Below, one piece after another: positions 38,065 through 46,892 of a stretch of 64,000 bases of DNA. The position numbers were made by a program, and so were the translations under genes. The notes under the pieces were generated by a model. The model searched no databases. It was not told where the DNA came from and worked only from the letters and a program-made list of their open reading frames with translations. Where the stretch lies: contig NZ_JAJNKE010000008.1 in assembly GCF_021043395.1 (NCBI RefSeq), positions 43,909 to 107,908 on the forward strand, written 5' to 3'. How positions within the stretch are numbered: position 1 is the stretch's first letter; each line of letters begins with the position of its first letter. Origin of the DNA: Clostridium guangxiense. GTDB lineage: Bacteria; Bacillota; Clostridia; Clostridiales; Clostridiaceae.

Positions 38065-38631
38065 ATGACTAATATAAAATGTTTAGTTTGTGGTAAGTAT
38101 GTAAATGAAAATAATTATAATTTTAATAATGAAGCTTTCATTGATAAAAATAAGAAAAACAGTATTATTTATTGTCCTTTTTGTGGTGCAAGCAGTATTT
38201 ACTTTTCTGAATCAAGGGAAGTTTATAATGTAAATCCAAAAGAATTTGATGAAAGCACTCTTAAAATTGTTGACCATGCAGTTAAACTAGAAGTCTTTAA
38301 TGGAGATTTTTATTTAGAAGCAGCTAAAATGTGTAAAAGTGATAAAGTAGAAGCTATGTTCAAATCTCTTAGTAACATTGAATATGAACACGCAAAGATA
38401 CATATGCGCCTCGGTGGATTTAATAATAAGCCTGTACTTAGAAACATGGATTATAGCAATTATGATACAGATGAAAAGTTGCTTAAAGCTGCATCAATGA
38501 GAGAAGAGCATGCAGTTAAGTATTACAACAAGTATTCTAAGGAAATTAATAATGAAGTGCTTTCAAAAGTATTTAAAATACTGCGAGATGTTGAAAAAAT
38601 TCATATACAATTGACTTTAGATGAAATATAA
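38065..38631 (+). CDS. Ferritin-like/rubrerythrin-like protein with N-terminal zinc ribbon
   Basis: 188 residues from ATG 38065; the longer frame from TTG 38050 overlaps the GGGGGG ribosome binding site. An N-terminal rubredoxin/zinc-ribbon-like CLVCGKY...YCPFCGA (two CxxC pairs) is followed by a four-helix-bundle region with ferritin-type metal motifs IEYEHAKIH, REEHAVKYY and EKIHIQ. The ribbon-first order resembles reverse rubrerythrins, peroxide-handling proteins of anaerobes. Function inferred from motifs. A terminator follows. Confidence 0.7.
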   Translation: MTNIKCLVCGKYVNENNYNFNNEAFIDKNKKNSIIYCPFCGASSIYFSESREVYNVNPKEFDESTLKIVDHAVKLEVFNGDFYLEAAKMCKSDKVEAMFKSLSNIEYEHAKIHMRLGGFNNKPVLRNMDYSNYDTDEKLLKAASMREEHAVKYYNKYSKEINNEVLSKVFKILRDVEKIHIQLTLDEI

Positions 38632-38636
38632 TGAAT

Positions 38637-38682
38637 ATCCTCTTACCTTCATAATATAATTAAAGGTGAGAGGATTTTTTTT
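38637..38682 (+). terminator. Terminator after the ferritin-like gene
   Basis: ATCCTCTTACCTT (38637-38649) pairs with AAAGGTGAGAGGAT (38662-38675), followed by eight Ts. The next gene's AGGAGG begins only a few bases later. Confidence 0.9.
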
Positions 38683-38693
38683 AGGAGGAGAAA

Positions 38694-39983
38694 GTGAAAA
38701 AGGTAATTAAAACTTTAGGTGTTGTTTGCATACTAATTTTACTATCTTACTTTATTGTAAATAAGCTATATGCTACATACAATGTTAAGTGTACTGATAA
38801 AAATATGAATTATTCTATTAAATATAAAGGGCTTAATAAAGCGGTTGATTTTGATAGAGGAGAAGATGGTACTTTTTATATTGCATATGATAATAAAATA
38901 CAAGCCATTTATAGCAGCGGAAAAAGTGTTGATATTATAAGAGATGATACCAAAGGAATAATGTCAATTCTATGCTATAAGGGTAAGCTATATGTGGCAA
39001 AAGGACATGGAATATACTGTTATGATTTTCAAAGTAAAACTCTTAAAGAACTAGTGACAAATATACCGAACTTTGGAGACTATAAAAAAGTTATAATAAA
39101 AGTTTATAAGGATTATATATATGCTTCCATTGGTTCAGCAACAAATAGTGGAATTGTGGGAAATGATAATAAATGGACTAGCATAAACCCATATGGTTTT
39201 GATATAACACCAAATAGCATAACATTAAGAGGAATTAATTTTGGAAAGGATAAAACTGGTGCCTTTGTTCCATATAAAACTTCGAATATAAGAGGACAAA
39301 TAATACCTAATCATTTTCCGGGAAATAGTTCTGTGATTATTATAAATATAAATACAAAAGCCGCAGAAACTTATGCATGGGGAATAAGAAATATATGTGG
39401 AATGGATTTTACAAGCGGGGGCAAAATAATAGCATCAGTTGGAGGAATGGAGAATAGAGGATTAAGACCAATTAAGGGAGATGTAGACTATATCTATTCA
39501 ATAGAAAAAGGAAAATGGTATGGATGGCCAGATTATAGTGGAGGTGATCCTGTAGATTCACCTAAATTTAAAAATAGAACAAAGCGAATATTAGATAAAG
39601 TACCAAATATAAATCCTCCAGCACCTTTATATGAATATGACAAACTTGGGAGTTTGGGTGCTGTTAATGTGGATTCAAGTGGAGTCTTAGGATTAAAAGA
39701 TTTGATATATGCATATGATAAAAAGGATAGTAACATTATATGCATAAATGGAAATAAGATGAATAAATATATTATGTTCACTAATAAATCTTATGTGGAA
39801 AATTTTAGAATTTATAAAGATGGAATTTATGTGCTTGATTCTAAAGAAGGATGTCTTTTACAATTTTATAAGTATCATGAAAATGCACTTCTTATTGTAG
39901 ATAAAAAAATTTTATATTGCATAGTTGCAGCTATTGGAATCTCAGCATTAGTGATACTTATATATGGAATGAAAAAAAATTAG
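38694..39983 (+). CDS. Membrane-tethered sorbosone/glucose dehydrogenase-like beta-propeller protein
   Basis: 429 residues, GTG start after AGGAGGAG. A helix at about 5-25 and a C-terminal helix (about 402-425, followed by MKKN) flank an extracellular-type beta-propeller. Motifs AWGIRNICGMDF and GKWYGWPDYSGGDPV match the PQQ-dependent sorbosone/glucose dehydrogenase family. PQQ synthesis is not expected in an anaerobic Clostridium and no pqq genes are present, so a non-enzymatic or other-cofactor role is possible. 12 nt ahead of the phospholipase-like gene: an operon. Confidence 0.72.
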   Translation: MKKVIKTLGVVCILILLSYFIVNKLYATYNVKCTDKNMNYSIKYKGLNKAVDFDRGEDGTFYIAYDNKIQAIYSSGKSVDIIRDDTKGIMSILCYKGKLYVAKGHGIYCYDFQSKTLKELVTNIPNFGDYKKVIIKVYKDYIYASIGSATNSGIVGNDNKWTSINPYGFDITPNSITLRGINFGKDKTGAFVPYKTSNIRGQIIPNHFPGNSSVIIININTKAAETYAWGIRNICGMDFTSGGKIIASVGGMENRGLRPIKGDVDYIYSIEKGKWYGWPDYSGGDPVDSPKFKNRTKRILDKVPNINPPAPLYEYDKLGSLGAVNVDSSGVLGLKDLIYAYDKKDSNIICINGNKMNKYIMFTNKSYVENFRIYKDGIYVLDSKEGCLLQFYKYHENALLIVDKKILYCIVAAIGISALVILIYGMKKN

Positions 39984-39995
39984 GAGGTAAAAATT

Positions 39996-40715
39996 ATGAT
40001 TACAACAGAAAAAGCGTTTGGAAAGACTGTAAGAGGAATATATTTTTTGGCTAATCCAGTTAAAAAAATATTTATTAAAACTACATGTATAGTTCACAAA
40101 CACATAAATTCAGTTGCTGTGGAGATATTAAAGAAAAATTGCTTTCAAGAAGAATATAAATTTTTTAGTAAGAATTTATGTGTTATAAATGAGGGTACAG
40201 TTTGGGCAGACCAAGATTTTAGATCATCAAATCACTTTTTTCATTATGAGAAGAATAAGGGGCTTTTTGGATTTTCTAATGCCCTCGAGGAATGCAAGAA
40301 ATATTATAGCATGTCTATAAAATTTCTAAGATGTGGAGACAAAAATAAATCTCTATTTTACTTTGGAGTAGCATGTCACGTGCTTCAAGATTCTACGGTA
40401 CCGCAGCATGTTCATAATAGGCTCTTAGATAAGCATAGGAAATTTGAACTATGGATTATTGGAAAATTACTTTCAGGGTATAAATTTGAAAAAGCATCTG
40501 AAGTAATAGAAGAAAGCAGTATAGAAAAATATGTCAAAAATAATGCAAAATTTTCCAGTAGGGTGTATAATAAATATAATGCTGTTTTAAATAGGGAAAT
40601 GAAATATACAGGAATAGCTAATAGTATAATACCAAGGGCAGAAATGACTACAGCTGGGCTCATGCTAAACTATTATAAAAAATTTTTAGAAATAACGGAA
40701 TTTAAAGAAAATTAA
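39996..40715 (+). CDS. Zinc-dependent phospholipase C-like protein lacking a signal peptide
   Basis: 239 residues, an all-helical zinc phospholipase C fold. Metal-site pattern: WADQD and SNHFFHY in the first half; CHVLQDSTVPQH, giving His128, Asp132 and His138; and HRKFE, giving His147 and Glu151, matching the H-x3-D-x5-H ... H-x3-E spacing of clostridial/Bacillus PLC. In secreted PLCs the mature N-terminal Trp is a zinc ligand exposed by signal cleavage. No signal peptide is seen here, so the protein may be cytosolic and differently ligated. AGGAGG before the ATG. Confidence 0.75.
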   Translation: MITTEKAFGKTVRGIYFLANPVKKIFIKTTCIVHKHINSVAVEILKKNCFQEEYKFFSKNLCVINEGTVWADQDFRSSNHFFHYEKNKGLFGFSNALEECKKYYSMSIKFLRCGDKNKSLFYFGVACHVLQDSTVPQHVHNRLLDKHRKFELWIIGKLLSGYKFEKASEVIEESSIEKYVKNNAKFSSRVYNKYNAVLNREMKYTGIANSIIPRAEMTTAGLMLNYYKKFLEITEFKEN

Positions 40716-40847
40716 AAAAATTCAATAATATAATAGGAGGAATTAAAGTAAAAATATAGAATAACTATAATATACAATTTGTAGATTTGTATAAAAACTT
40801 TGTGACTTTATATAAAAATTTTAATATTAACTTGTTTATAACAAAGC

Positions 40848-40873
40848 TGTAGTTCAATTATAGTTGAACTACA
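40848..40873. promoter_or_regulatory. 10-bp dyad upstream of the methyltransferase-like/radical SAM operon
   Basis: TGTAGTTCAA (40848-40857) and TTGAACTACA (40864-40873) are perfect complements with a 6-nt loop, about 36 nt before the next ATG. No T run follows: operator or leader hairpin. The same spacer contains an orphan AGGAGG (40737-40742) with no start codon behind it. Confidence 0.4.
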
Positions 40874-40908
40874 ACTATGTATAAAATACATTTAGGGGAA
40901 GGTGTATT

Positions 40909-41445
40909 ATGGAAAAGGTATTTATTAATTTTGAGAGGGAAATTTTTAAGGGGAATGTCCTAGATGTTGGACTGAAAAACTATGGCATAATATATGATTT
41001 ATGCAAAAAAAATGATGAAGCAATTGATATTGATTATGTAGAAGGAAAAGATGAGAAAAAATACATTGGGAAAAATGCATATGACAGCTGTGTAGCATTT
41101 TTTGCACTTAAGGACATAACTTTAGACAGTGCAAAAAAGAAATTTTTTAAAGACATGTATGATTTTATGAAAGATGATGGTATTATGTACTTATGGGATA
41201 TTGATAAGACTGTTTTTAGAACATTTCGAGGTAAATTTAAAGTTGCACTTCCTGATGTAAAAGTTAAGGAAATAGAGATAAATGATTTTAATATACTTTC
41301 AGATAATTCATGTGATAAAATATGTGGTATGATGAAACCATACTTTGAAATACAAGAATTAAAACGCTCTAATAATATATATTATATTAAAGCACAAAAG
41401 AAGGGAAGTAATATGAATGGAGAAAGTGCTGCTTACTGCGGTTAA
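40909..41445 (+). CDS. Methyltransferase-like protein, probably degenerate (178 aa)
   Basis: Resembles a class I SAM methyltransferase core: GNVLDVGLKNYGIIYDL at the motif I position, an acidic strand ending DIDYVEG, YDSCVAFFAL at motif IV, and MKDDGIMYLWDID at motif V. The glycine loop is weakened (DVGLKNYG rather than DxGxGxG), so catalysis is doubtful. It overlaps the radical SAM gene by 29 nt, implying coupled translation. Function unknown. Confidence 0.6.
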   Translation: MEKVFINFEREIFKGNVLDVGLKNYGIIYDLCKKNDEAIDIDYVEGKDEKKYIGKNAYDSCVAFFALKDITLDSAKKKFFKDMYDFMKDDGIMYLWDIDKTVFRTFRGKFKVALPDVKVKEIEINDFNILSDNSCDKICGMMKPYFEIQELKRSNNIYYIKAQKKGSNMNGESAAYCG

Positions 41446-43063
41446 CTCACAATATATACACAGTAATTTGGCAGTAAGATATTTAAAGGCATATACAAAA
41501 GACATTGACCTTGATATAAGTATAAAGGAATTTTCAATTAATGACAGACTTGAAAGAGTTTTTGTTTCTATTATGGATGAAAAGCCTGATTTGGTTGCAT
41601 TTTCATGTTATATATGGAACATAGAATATGTAGAGAAGCTCAGTAATTTGATTAAAAGTGTAAATACAAACATACAGATATTATATGGTGGTCCTGAGGT
41701 TTCTTATGATAGTCACAATTTTCTTTTGGAGAGTGCAGGCGATTTTGTTATAGAAGGAGAAGGAGAAGAAACTCTTCATGAATTTTTTCTATGGAAACTA
41801 AAAAATGGCTTCAAAAGAAAGGATTGCACTATAAAAGGGCTTTATAGTAAAGATATAGATGGTCAAATACTATATGGAGGGGCAAGAGAGCTTATGGATA
41901 TGGATTCAGTAGTATTTCCATATAGTGCAGATGATGACCTTTCAAATAAAATAGTATATTATGAATTTTCGCGAGGTTGCCCATTTAATTGTAAGTACTG
42001 TCTATCCTCAACTATCAGGGGGGTAAGGTTTTTAGAATTAGAAAGAGCAAAAAAAGAGCTTAAATTCTTATCTGATAAAAAAGTAAAACTTGTCAAGTTT
42101 GTGGACAGAACTTTTAATGCTAATCCAAAGCTTACAGTAGAGTTGTGGAAATATTTAGCCAGCATGGATACTGACACCTTGTTTCATTTTGAAATTTCAG
42201 CAGATATATTAACGGATGAATGCTTGGAAGTGCTTAATAAAGCACCAAAAGGCAGATTTCAGTTAGAGGTTGGAGTTCAAAGTACAAATGATGAGGTTTT
42301 AAAGAATGTAAACAGGTATGTTGAATTTGAAGACATAAAGAAAAAAGTACTTTGTATTCAAGGGTCTAAAAATATAAAGCAGCATTTAGATTTAATTGCT
42401 GGTCTTCCTGGTGAGAATTTAGTATCTTTTAAAAAATCTTTTAACGATGTTTATTCAGTTAAACCAGAAGAACTTCAACTTGGATTTTTAAAACTTTTAA
42501 AGGGTTCACCTATGAGGGCTGAGGCAGAAAGTTGGGGAATGGCATATTCCCCTTACCCTCCATATGAAATTCTAAGAACAAAAGATGTTTCATTTGATGA
42601 AATAATGCTTTTAAAGAGGGTAGAAGCTGTAGTTGACAAATATTACAATAGTGCAAAGTTTTCCAATATATTGAATTATATGGTGCCTAAGTTTGAAACG
42701 CCATTTGAATTTTATCACGAACTTGGAGAATTCTTTTATAGAAAAGGATATTTGAATAGAAATGTTTCTTCAAGCGGATATTATAAAGCTTTTATTGAGT
42801 TTAGCGATGAAGTTTTAAGAGAAGACAATAATATTCTTAAAGAAATAATTAAATATGATTATTTGAAATTTAATAAAAAAAGTTGGCTTCCTCCTTTTTT
42901 AAATAGATACAATAAAAAAGATGAAGAAAGCCAAATAAAAGATATACTTAAAGAGAAAAATGAATACGATAAAAATATGCATTTTGAAAAGTTTTGTGTT
43001 GATATGACAAAATACATAAGTGAAGATTTAAAAATTTTTGGAAGTAATTATATATTATTTTAA
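41417..43063 (+). CDS. B12-binding-domain radical SAM protein (DUF4080-type)
   Basis: 548 residues. N-terminal cobalamin-binding-like Rossmann domain (about 1-140: KVLLTAVNSQYIHSNLAVRYL, ILYGGPEVSYD). The radical SAM core holds the Fe-S motif CPFNCKYC in YYEFSRGCPFNCKYCLSS, then VKFVDRTFN and LEVGVQSTN; the long C-terminal domain is typical of DUF4080 members. The substrate of this widespread Firmicutes group is unknown. Start ATG 41417 with AGAAGGGAAG about 10 nt upstream, inside the end of the preceding gene. Convergent with nadC, almost touching it. Confidence 0.88.
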   Translation: MEKVLLTAVNSQYIHSNLAVRYLKAYTKDIDLDISIKEFSINDRLERVFVSIMDEKPDLVAFSCYIWNIEYVEKLSNLIKSVNTNIQILYGGPEVSYDSHNFLLESAGDFVIEGEGEETLHEFFLWKLKNGFKRKDCTIKGLYSKDIDGQILYGGARELMDMDSVVFPYSADDDLSNKIVYYEFSRGCPFNCKYCLSSTIRGVRFLELERAKKELKFLSDKKVKLVKFVDRTFNANPKLTVELWKYLASMDTDTLFHFEISADILTDECLEVLNKAPKGRFQLEVGVQSTNDEVLKNVNRYVEFEDIKKKVLCIQGSKNIKQHLDLIAGLPGENLVSFKKSFNDVYSVKPEELQLGFLKLLKGSPMRAEAESWGMAYSPYPPYEILRTKDVSFDEIMLLKRVEAVVDKYYNSAKFSNILNYMVPKFETPFEFYHELGEFFYRKGYLNRNVSSSGYYKAFIEFSDEVLREDNNILKEIIKYDYLKFNKKSWLPPFLNRYNKKDEESQIKDILKEKNEYDKNMHFEKFCVDMTKYISEDLKIFGSNYILF

Positions 43064-43899
43064 TTTAAATTTCTTAAATTTTTCATACTTAAATCTAGAT
43101 TTTTAGAGGAGTGAGTTATCATACCGGAAGATATGTAATTCACTCCTTTTAGTGCTTTAGTCTTTATGGTTTCAAAGTTTATGTTGCCGGACACTTCAAT
43201 TATTGCTTTCTTATTTATAATTTCAACTGATTTTTTTATCTCCTCTGTATTCATGTTATCCAGCATTATTATATCAGCACCAGCTTTTAAAGCTTCTTTA
43301 ACCTGAGAAATTGATTCCGTTTCAACTTCTATTTTTCTTACAAAGGGAGCATTTTTTCTTGTTAGTTCTATAGCTTTTGTTATGCTTCCAGCAGCAGATA
43401 TATGATTATCTTTTATTAATATACCATCAGATAGTCCAAACCTATGATTAAATCCTCCTCCAACTTTAACTGCATATTTTTCCATGAGCCTCATTCCAGG
43501 AGTGGTTTTTCTAGTATCAACAATTTTGACTCCAGTGTCCTTTATAACAGTGCAAAGCTCGTTGGTAGTTGTTGCTATACCACTAAGTTTTTGAAGAAGA
43601 TTAAGTGCTGTTCTTTCGCCTGAAAGTATTGTACAAGTGCTGCCTTTAATGTATCCTATAATTTCGCCATTTTTTACTCTGTCTCCATCTTTTATCCTAA
43701 AAGTGGCTTCAGCATTTCCTAGTATAAAAAATACCCTTTTAAATAACTCTATACCTGCTATAATTCCATTATCTTTTGAAATTATATCTACTACGCTTTT
43801 AGAGTTAGGAGGAATAATTGAATTTACTGTAATATCATTATAGGCTCCATCTTCGTCTAGTGCATTTTTTATAAAATTATCATATAGTGACCAATTCAT
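43060..43899 (-). CDS. nadC: Nicotinate-nucleotide pyrophosphorylase (carboxylating)
   Basis: Converts quinolinate and PRPP to nicotinate mononucleotide; 279 residues. Signatures: SGERTALNLLQKLSGIATTT, DTRKTTPGMRLMEKYAVKVGGGFNHRFGL (split over the PRPP site), ILIKDNHI and EVSGNI. AGGAGG precedes the ATG within the end of nadB (20-nt overlap). Last gene of niaX-nadA-nadB-nadC. Confidence 0.96.
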   Translation of the reverse strand: MNWSLYDNFIKNALDEDGAYNDITVNSIIPPNSKSVVDIISKDNGIIAGIELFKRVFFILGNAEATFRIKDGDRVKNGEIIGYIKGSTCTILSGERTALNLLQKLSGIATTTNELCTVIKDTGVKIVDTRKTTPGMRLMEKYAVKVGGGFNHRFGLSDGILIKDNHISAAGSITKAIELTRKNAPFVRKIEVETESISQVKEALKAGADIIMLDNMNTEEIKKSVEIINKKAIIEVSGNINFETIKTKALKGVNYISSGMITHSSKNLDLSMKNLRNLN

Positions 43900-45181
43900 C
43901 TTTTTTACCTCCTAAAGCAGTTTGAAAAGTTTCTATTGCAATTTGTTTATTTTTTTGTATTTCGTTTAAAGCAGTTTCAAAGGTGAGGTTTGTTTTAATA
44001 CATTTTAGTGTTATATTTAAAATTGTATTATTTATATTTATAGCAGCTCTCTTTGAAAATACAAGCCCTTCAAGAAGAGAATTGCTTGCAAGTCTATTTG
44101 CACCATGAACTCCTGTATTGCTAATTTCTCCTGCAGCATAAAGATTCTTCATTGAGGTTCTTCCATTAAGGTTAACTTTAATTCCACCCATAAAGTAATG
44201 CTGAACTGGTGTTACAGGTATTTTTTCTTTTGTTATATCTAGTCCTCTTTCCATGCAGCCTTTATATATTAGAGGAAATCTTTTTCTTATGAAATTACCA
44301 TCCATTGAAGACAAATCAAGGTAAACATAATTGCTTTTGCTTTTAAGTTCCTCATTATATATTGCATTAGCTACAACATCTCTTGGAAGAAGTTCGTTTA
44401 CAAACCTTTTATTATTTATATTTAAAAGCTTTGCCCCTTCTCCTCTAACCGATTCTGATATTAAAAAGTTTCTGTTTAGTGGCTTTTTTTCATACAATGC
44501 AGTTGGGTGAAATTGAATGTAATTTATATCTTTAAGCTCTATATGATTTCTTACAGCAATTGAAATCCCATCTGCCGTAAGTGTTTTTTGATTAGTAGAA
44601 TTTTTAAATATTCCTCCGATGCCTCCGCTAGCCAAAATAGTAATTTTTGAATGAAAATTGTATATTTTATTATTGTGTATTCCTATAGCACCGAAACATT
44701 GATTGTTTTCGGTTATTAAATTGAATATACAGGTGTTTTCAATCAAATTTATATTTTTTTTCTTTATTACATTAGAGTAAAGTGTATCAAAAACAGCTTT
44801 ACCAGTTTTGTCAGTGCTGTGAACTATTCTATTTACACTGTGTGCACCCTCTCTTGTATAATCAAAATCGTTGTTTTTAATATCAAATTCAACTCCTAAT
44901 TTTGATAAGTTTGATATGCTTTCTATGGATTCATCTGCAAGTATTTGAACAGATTTTTTATTGTTTTTAAAGTGACCTGCTTTTAAGGTATCAAGTACAA
45001 ATGATTTTTTATCTTCTTCATTTAATGCCGTGGAAATTCCACCCTGAGCTAAATAGGTATCACATTCGTAGGCTTCTGATTTTGATAAAATTATTATATT
45101 AAGATTACTTGAAATATTAAGAGCGGAGTAAAGTCCAGCAATGCCTGTCCCAATAATGAGGACATCAGAATACATGTCCAC
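43880..45181 (-). CDS. nadB: L-aspartate oxidase (short clostridial form)
   Basis: FAD enzyme oxidising aspartate to iminoaspartate; in anaerobes fumarate serves as electron acceptor. FAD motif IIGTGIAGLYSALN; LAQGGISTAL; REGAHSVNRIVHSTDKTGKAVF; PVQHYFMGGI; GEISNTGVHGANRLASNSLLEGLVF. About 433 residues versus 510-540 in most bacteria, so the C-terminal helical domain is reduced. The ATG at 45190 touches GGGAG; GTG 45181 has 9-nt spacing and is preferred, leaving a 5-nt gap after nadA. Confidence 0.94.
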   Translation of the reverse strand: MDMYSDVLIIGTGIAGLYSALNISSNLNIIILSKSEAYECDTYLAQGGISTALNEEDKKSFVLDTLKAGHFKNNKKSVQILADESIESISNLSKLGVEFDIKNNDFDYTREGAHSVNRIVHSTDKTGKAVFDTLYSNVIKKKNINLIENTCIFNLITENNQCFGAIGIHNNKIYNFHSKITILASGGIGGIFKNSTNQKTLTADGISIAVRNHIELKDINYIQFHPTALYEKKPLNRNFLISESVRGEGAKLLNINNKRFVNELLPRDVVANAIYNEELKSKSNYVYLDLSSMDGNFIRKRFPLIYKGCMERGLDITKEKIPVTPVQHYFMGGIKVNLNGRTSMKNLYAAGEISNTGVHGANRLASNSLLEGLVFSKRAAININNTILNITLKCIKTNLTFETALNEIQKNKQIAIETFQTALGGKKDELVTI

Positions 45182-45186
45182 AAAAA

Positions 45187-46098
45187 TCATCTCCCAAGTA
45201 TAAGCATATTGTTTAAAGCGTCAAAAGCTTTTTTTCTTACGTTTTCTTCAATATTTATTTCATTGGTCATATTCTTTAAACTAAAATATATATCTTCTAG
45301 TTTCGTGGCCTTCATATTTACACAAATCATTTTATTTAACGTGTAAAATTTTTTGTCTGGATTTGTTTCTCTCATTTTATACATTATTCCTGTTTCTGTT
45401 ACAATTAAATACTCAAAGGTATCTTTGTCCTTGTTTACGTATTTTATCATAGCAGCAGTACTTCCAATAAAATCTGCAAGACATCTTACGTCATAGGAGC
45501 ATTCTGGATGAACCAGAACTTTTAAATTTTTCTTTAGTTTTTGTACTTCAATTATATCCTCTGGTTTAACCATATCGTGAACTCTACAAAATCCATTCCA
45601 GAGTATGATATTTTTATCAGGCACTTGTTCTTTGACATAAGAGCCAAGATTTTTATCTGGAAGGAATATGATATCCTTTGAATCAATGTTTTTTACAATT
45701 TTTACAGCATTAGAAGAGGTACAGCAAGCATCAGACAATGCTTTTACCTCTACCGATGAATTTATATAACAGACGACCTTTGCATTTTTATGTTCGCTTT
45801 TTAATTTTTTTAAGCCATTAGCATTTGCCATATCGGCCATAGGACACCCAGCATTTATAGCTGGGAGAATTACTTTTTTATCTGGTGAAAGAATTTTTGC
45901 ACTTTCTGCCATAAATTTTACTCCGCAAAGAACTATTACATCTGCTGAATTTTTTTTGGCAATTTTGCTTAATTCATATGAATCTCCTATAAAATCAGCC
46001 ATTTCCTGAATCTCTTGACTTTGATAGTAGTGAGATAATATTATAGCATTTCTTTTAGACTTAAGTTCAAGTATTTTATCTTCCAAATTTTCAATCAT
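45187..46098 (-). CDS. nadA: Quinolinate synthase
   Basis: Fe-S enzyme condensing iminoaspartate with dihydroxyacetone phosphate to quinolinate. 303 residues, compact Firmicutes/Thermotoga type. The three cluster cysteines are likely those in VLCGVKFMAES, WNGFCRVH and MICVNMKAT; HYYQ, NAGCPMADM and HPECS are further family motifs. Second gene of the operon, about 30 nt after niaX. Confidence 0.95.
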   Translation of the reverse strand: MIENLEDKILELKSKRNAIILSHYYQSQEIQEMADFIGDSYELSKIAKKNSADVIVLCGVKFMAESAKILSPDKKVILPAINAGCPMADMANANGLKKLKSEHKNAKVVCYINSSVEVKALSDACCTSSNAVKIVKNIDSKDIIFLPDKNLGSYVKEQVPDKNIILWNGFCRVHDMVKPEDIIEVQKLKKNLKVLVHPECSYDVRCLADFIGSTAAMIKYVNKDKDTFEYLIVTETGIMYKMRETNPDKKFYTLNKMICVNMKATKLEDIYFSLKNMTNEINIEENVRKKAFDALNNMLILGR

Positions 46099-46128
46099 AG
46101 ATACATCTACTTTCTAAAATATATAGTT

Positions 46129-46635
46129 TTAAGCTGCTATTTTTTTGAAATCCATTTTTAAAGCCTTTTCTATTGAACTTGCGAATATTGAGGATATTAC
46201 ACCATCTGCAAAGTGATGTAGAATAGTGCCAATACCAACAACAATTATGGCATTATAAGCTGTAAAGCCGAATGGAATTACTATAAGTGCTTCTAATATA
46301 GCATGTACAGGAGCAGTTAATGCAATTGTTTTTCTAAAGGAAACACCGCGTCTTATGAGAATTGCTCCAACAAAGCCTACGGCTGCATGTGTTAAAGCTC
46401 TCGCTGCTATAACTGGTGTTGCCGTAATTAAAAATCCGAAAGCAGAGCCTATTCCAACTATTATGGCAACCTCTGGAGAAATTAACATCGCTATAAACAT
46501 AGGAACATGTGAAGCTAAAGTTGCTGAAAATGGTGGAATTGTAATCCTTAAGAATCCACCAAATACTACAGGAATTACTATTGCAAGTGCTGTTAAAAGA
46601 GCTGAAAAAGTCAATTTTTTAATATTAGTTTTCAT
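46129..46635 (-). CDS. niaX: Niacin ECF transporter S component (NiaX-like)
   Basis: 168-residue hydrophobic protein with about five to six helices, opening LTFSALLTALAIVIPVVFGG, then IPPFSATLASHVPMFIAMLISP and RALTHAAVGFVGA. This pattern is typical of NiaX, the niacin S component that shares an ECF module encoded elsewhere. Its place as first gene ahead of nadABC supports niacin as substrate. GGAGGGG upstream of the ATG. Operator-overlapped promoter at 46651-46698. Confidence 0.85.
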   Translation of the reverse strand: MKTNIKKLTFSALLTALAIVIPVVFGGFLRITIPPFSATLASHVPMFIAMLISPEVAIIVGIGSAFGFLITATPVIAARALTHAAVGFVGAILIRRGVSFRKTIALTAPVHAILEALIVIPFGFTAYNAIIVVGIGTILHHFADGVISSIFASSIEKALKMDFKKIAA

Positions 46636-46650
46636 TTATTACCCCTCCAT

Positions 46651-46684
46651 TTACTAATGTATATACACTAGTATACATTAGTAA
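46651..46684. promoter_or_regulatory. Perfect 13-bp dyad operator over the niaX-nadABC promoter
   Basis: TTACTAATGTATA (46651-46663) and TATACATTAGTAA (46672-46684) are exact complements separated by 8 nt. The predicted -10 lies inside it. This is the expected layout for a repressor site; the niacin-responsive repressor NiaR is the natural candidate in Firmicutes, but I cannot match a consensus. Confidence 0.7.
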
Positions 46685-46698
46685 TAACTAAGTGTAAA
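46670..46698 (-). promoter_or_regulatory. Probable niaX-nadABC promoter
   Basis: Minus strand: -35 TTTACA (46698-46693), 17-nt spacer, -10 TATACT (46675-46670). The -10 is buried in the 13-bp dyad. Confidence 0.65.
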
Positions 46699-46810
46699 TA
46701 GTAAAAAGTATTTTTATTTATATAGGTGTTGACTTATTAACTTATAATATTTATATTTAAGAATAGTGTATCAACTTATTCAGTTTGGATTAGGGTTATC
46801 GGCTCAACTA

Positions 46811-46855
46811 TTAACTTATATATGTCTCATAATGACTTAAACATGTATAAGTTAA
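46811..46855. promoter_or_regulatory. TTAACTTATA/TATAAGTTAA dyad upstream of helD
   Basis: TTAACTTATA (46811-46820) and TATAAGTTAA (46846-46855) are perfect complements, with inner ATG/CAT extending the arms imperfectly. The same arm sequence forms the outer stem at 12353-12413, and both contain GACTTA inside. Role unknown. Confidence 0.5.
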
Positions 46856-46892
46856 GCTTAGATACGATGCCCTATTAAAAGGAGTGTATTGT

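Noticed and set aside
40737..40760. AGGAGG followed by a possible small gene
   Set aside because: No ATG, GTG or TTG at usable distance before an in-frame stop; treated as an orphan ribosome site.
46730..46752. TTGACT...TAATAT as a helD promoter
   Set aside because: Spacing is only about 10 nt, too short for a sigma-A promoter.
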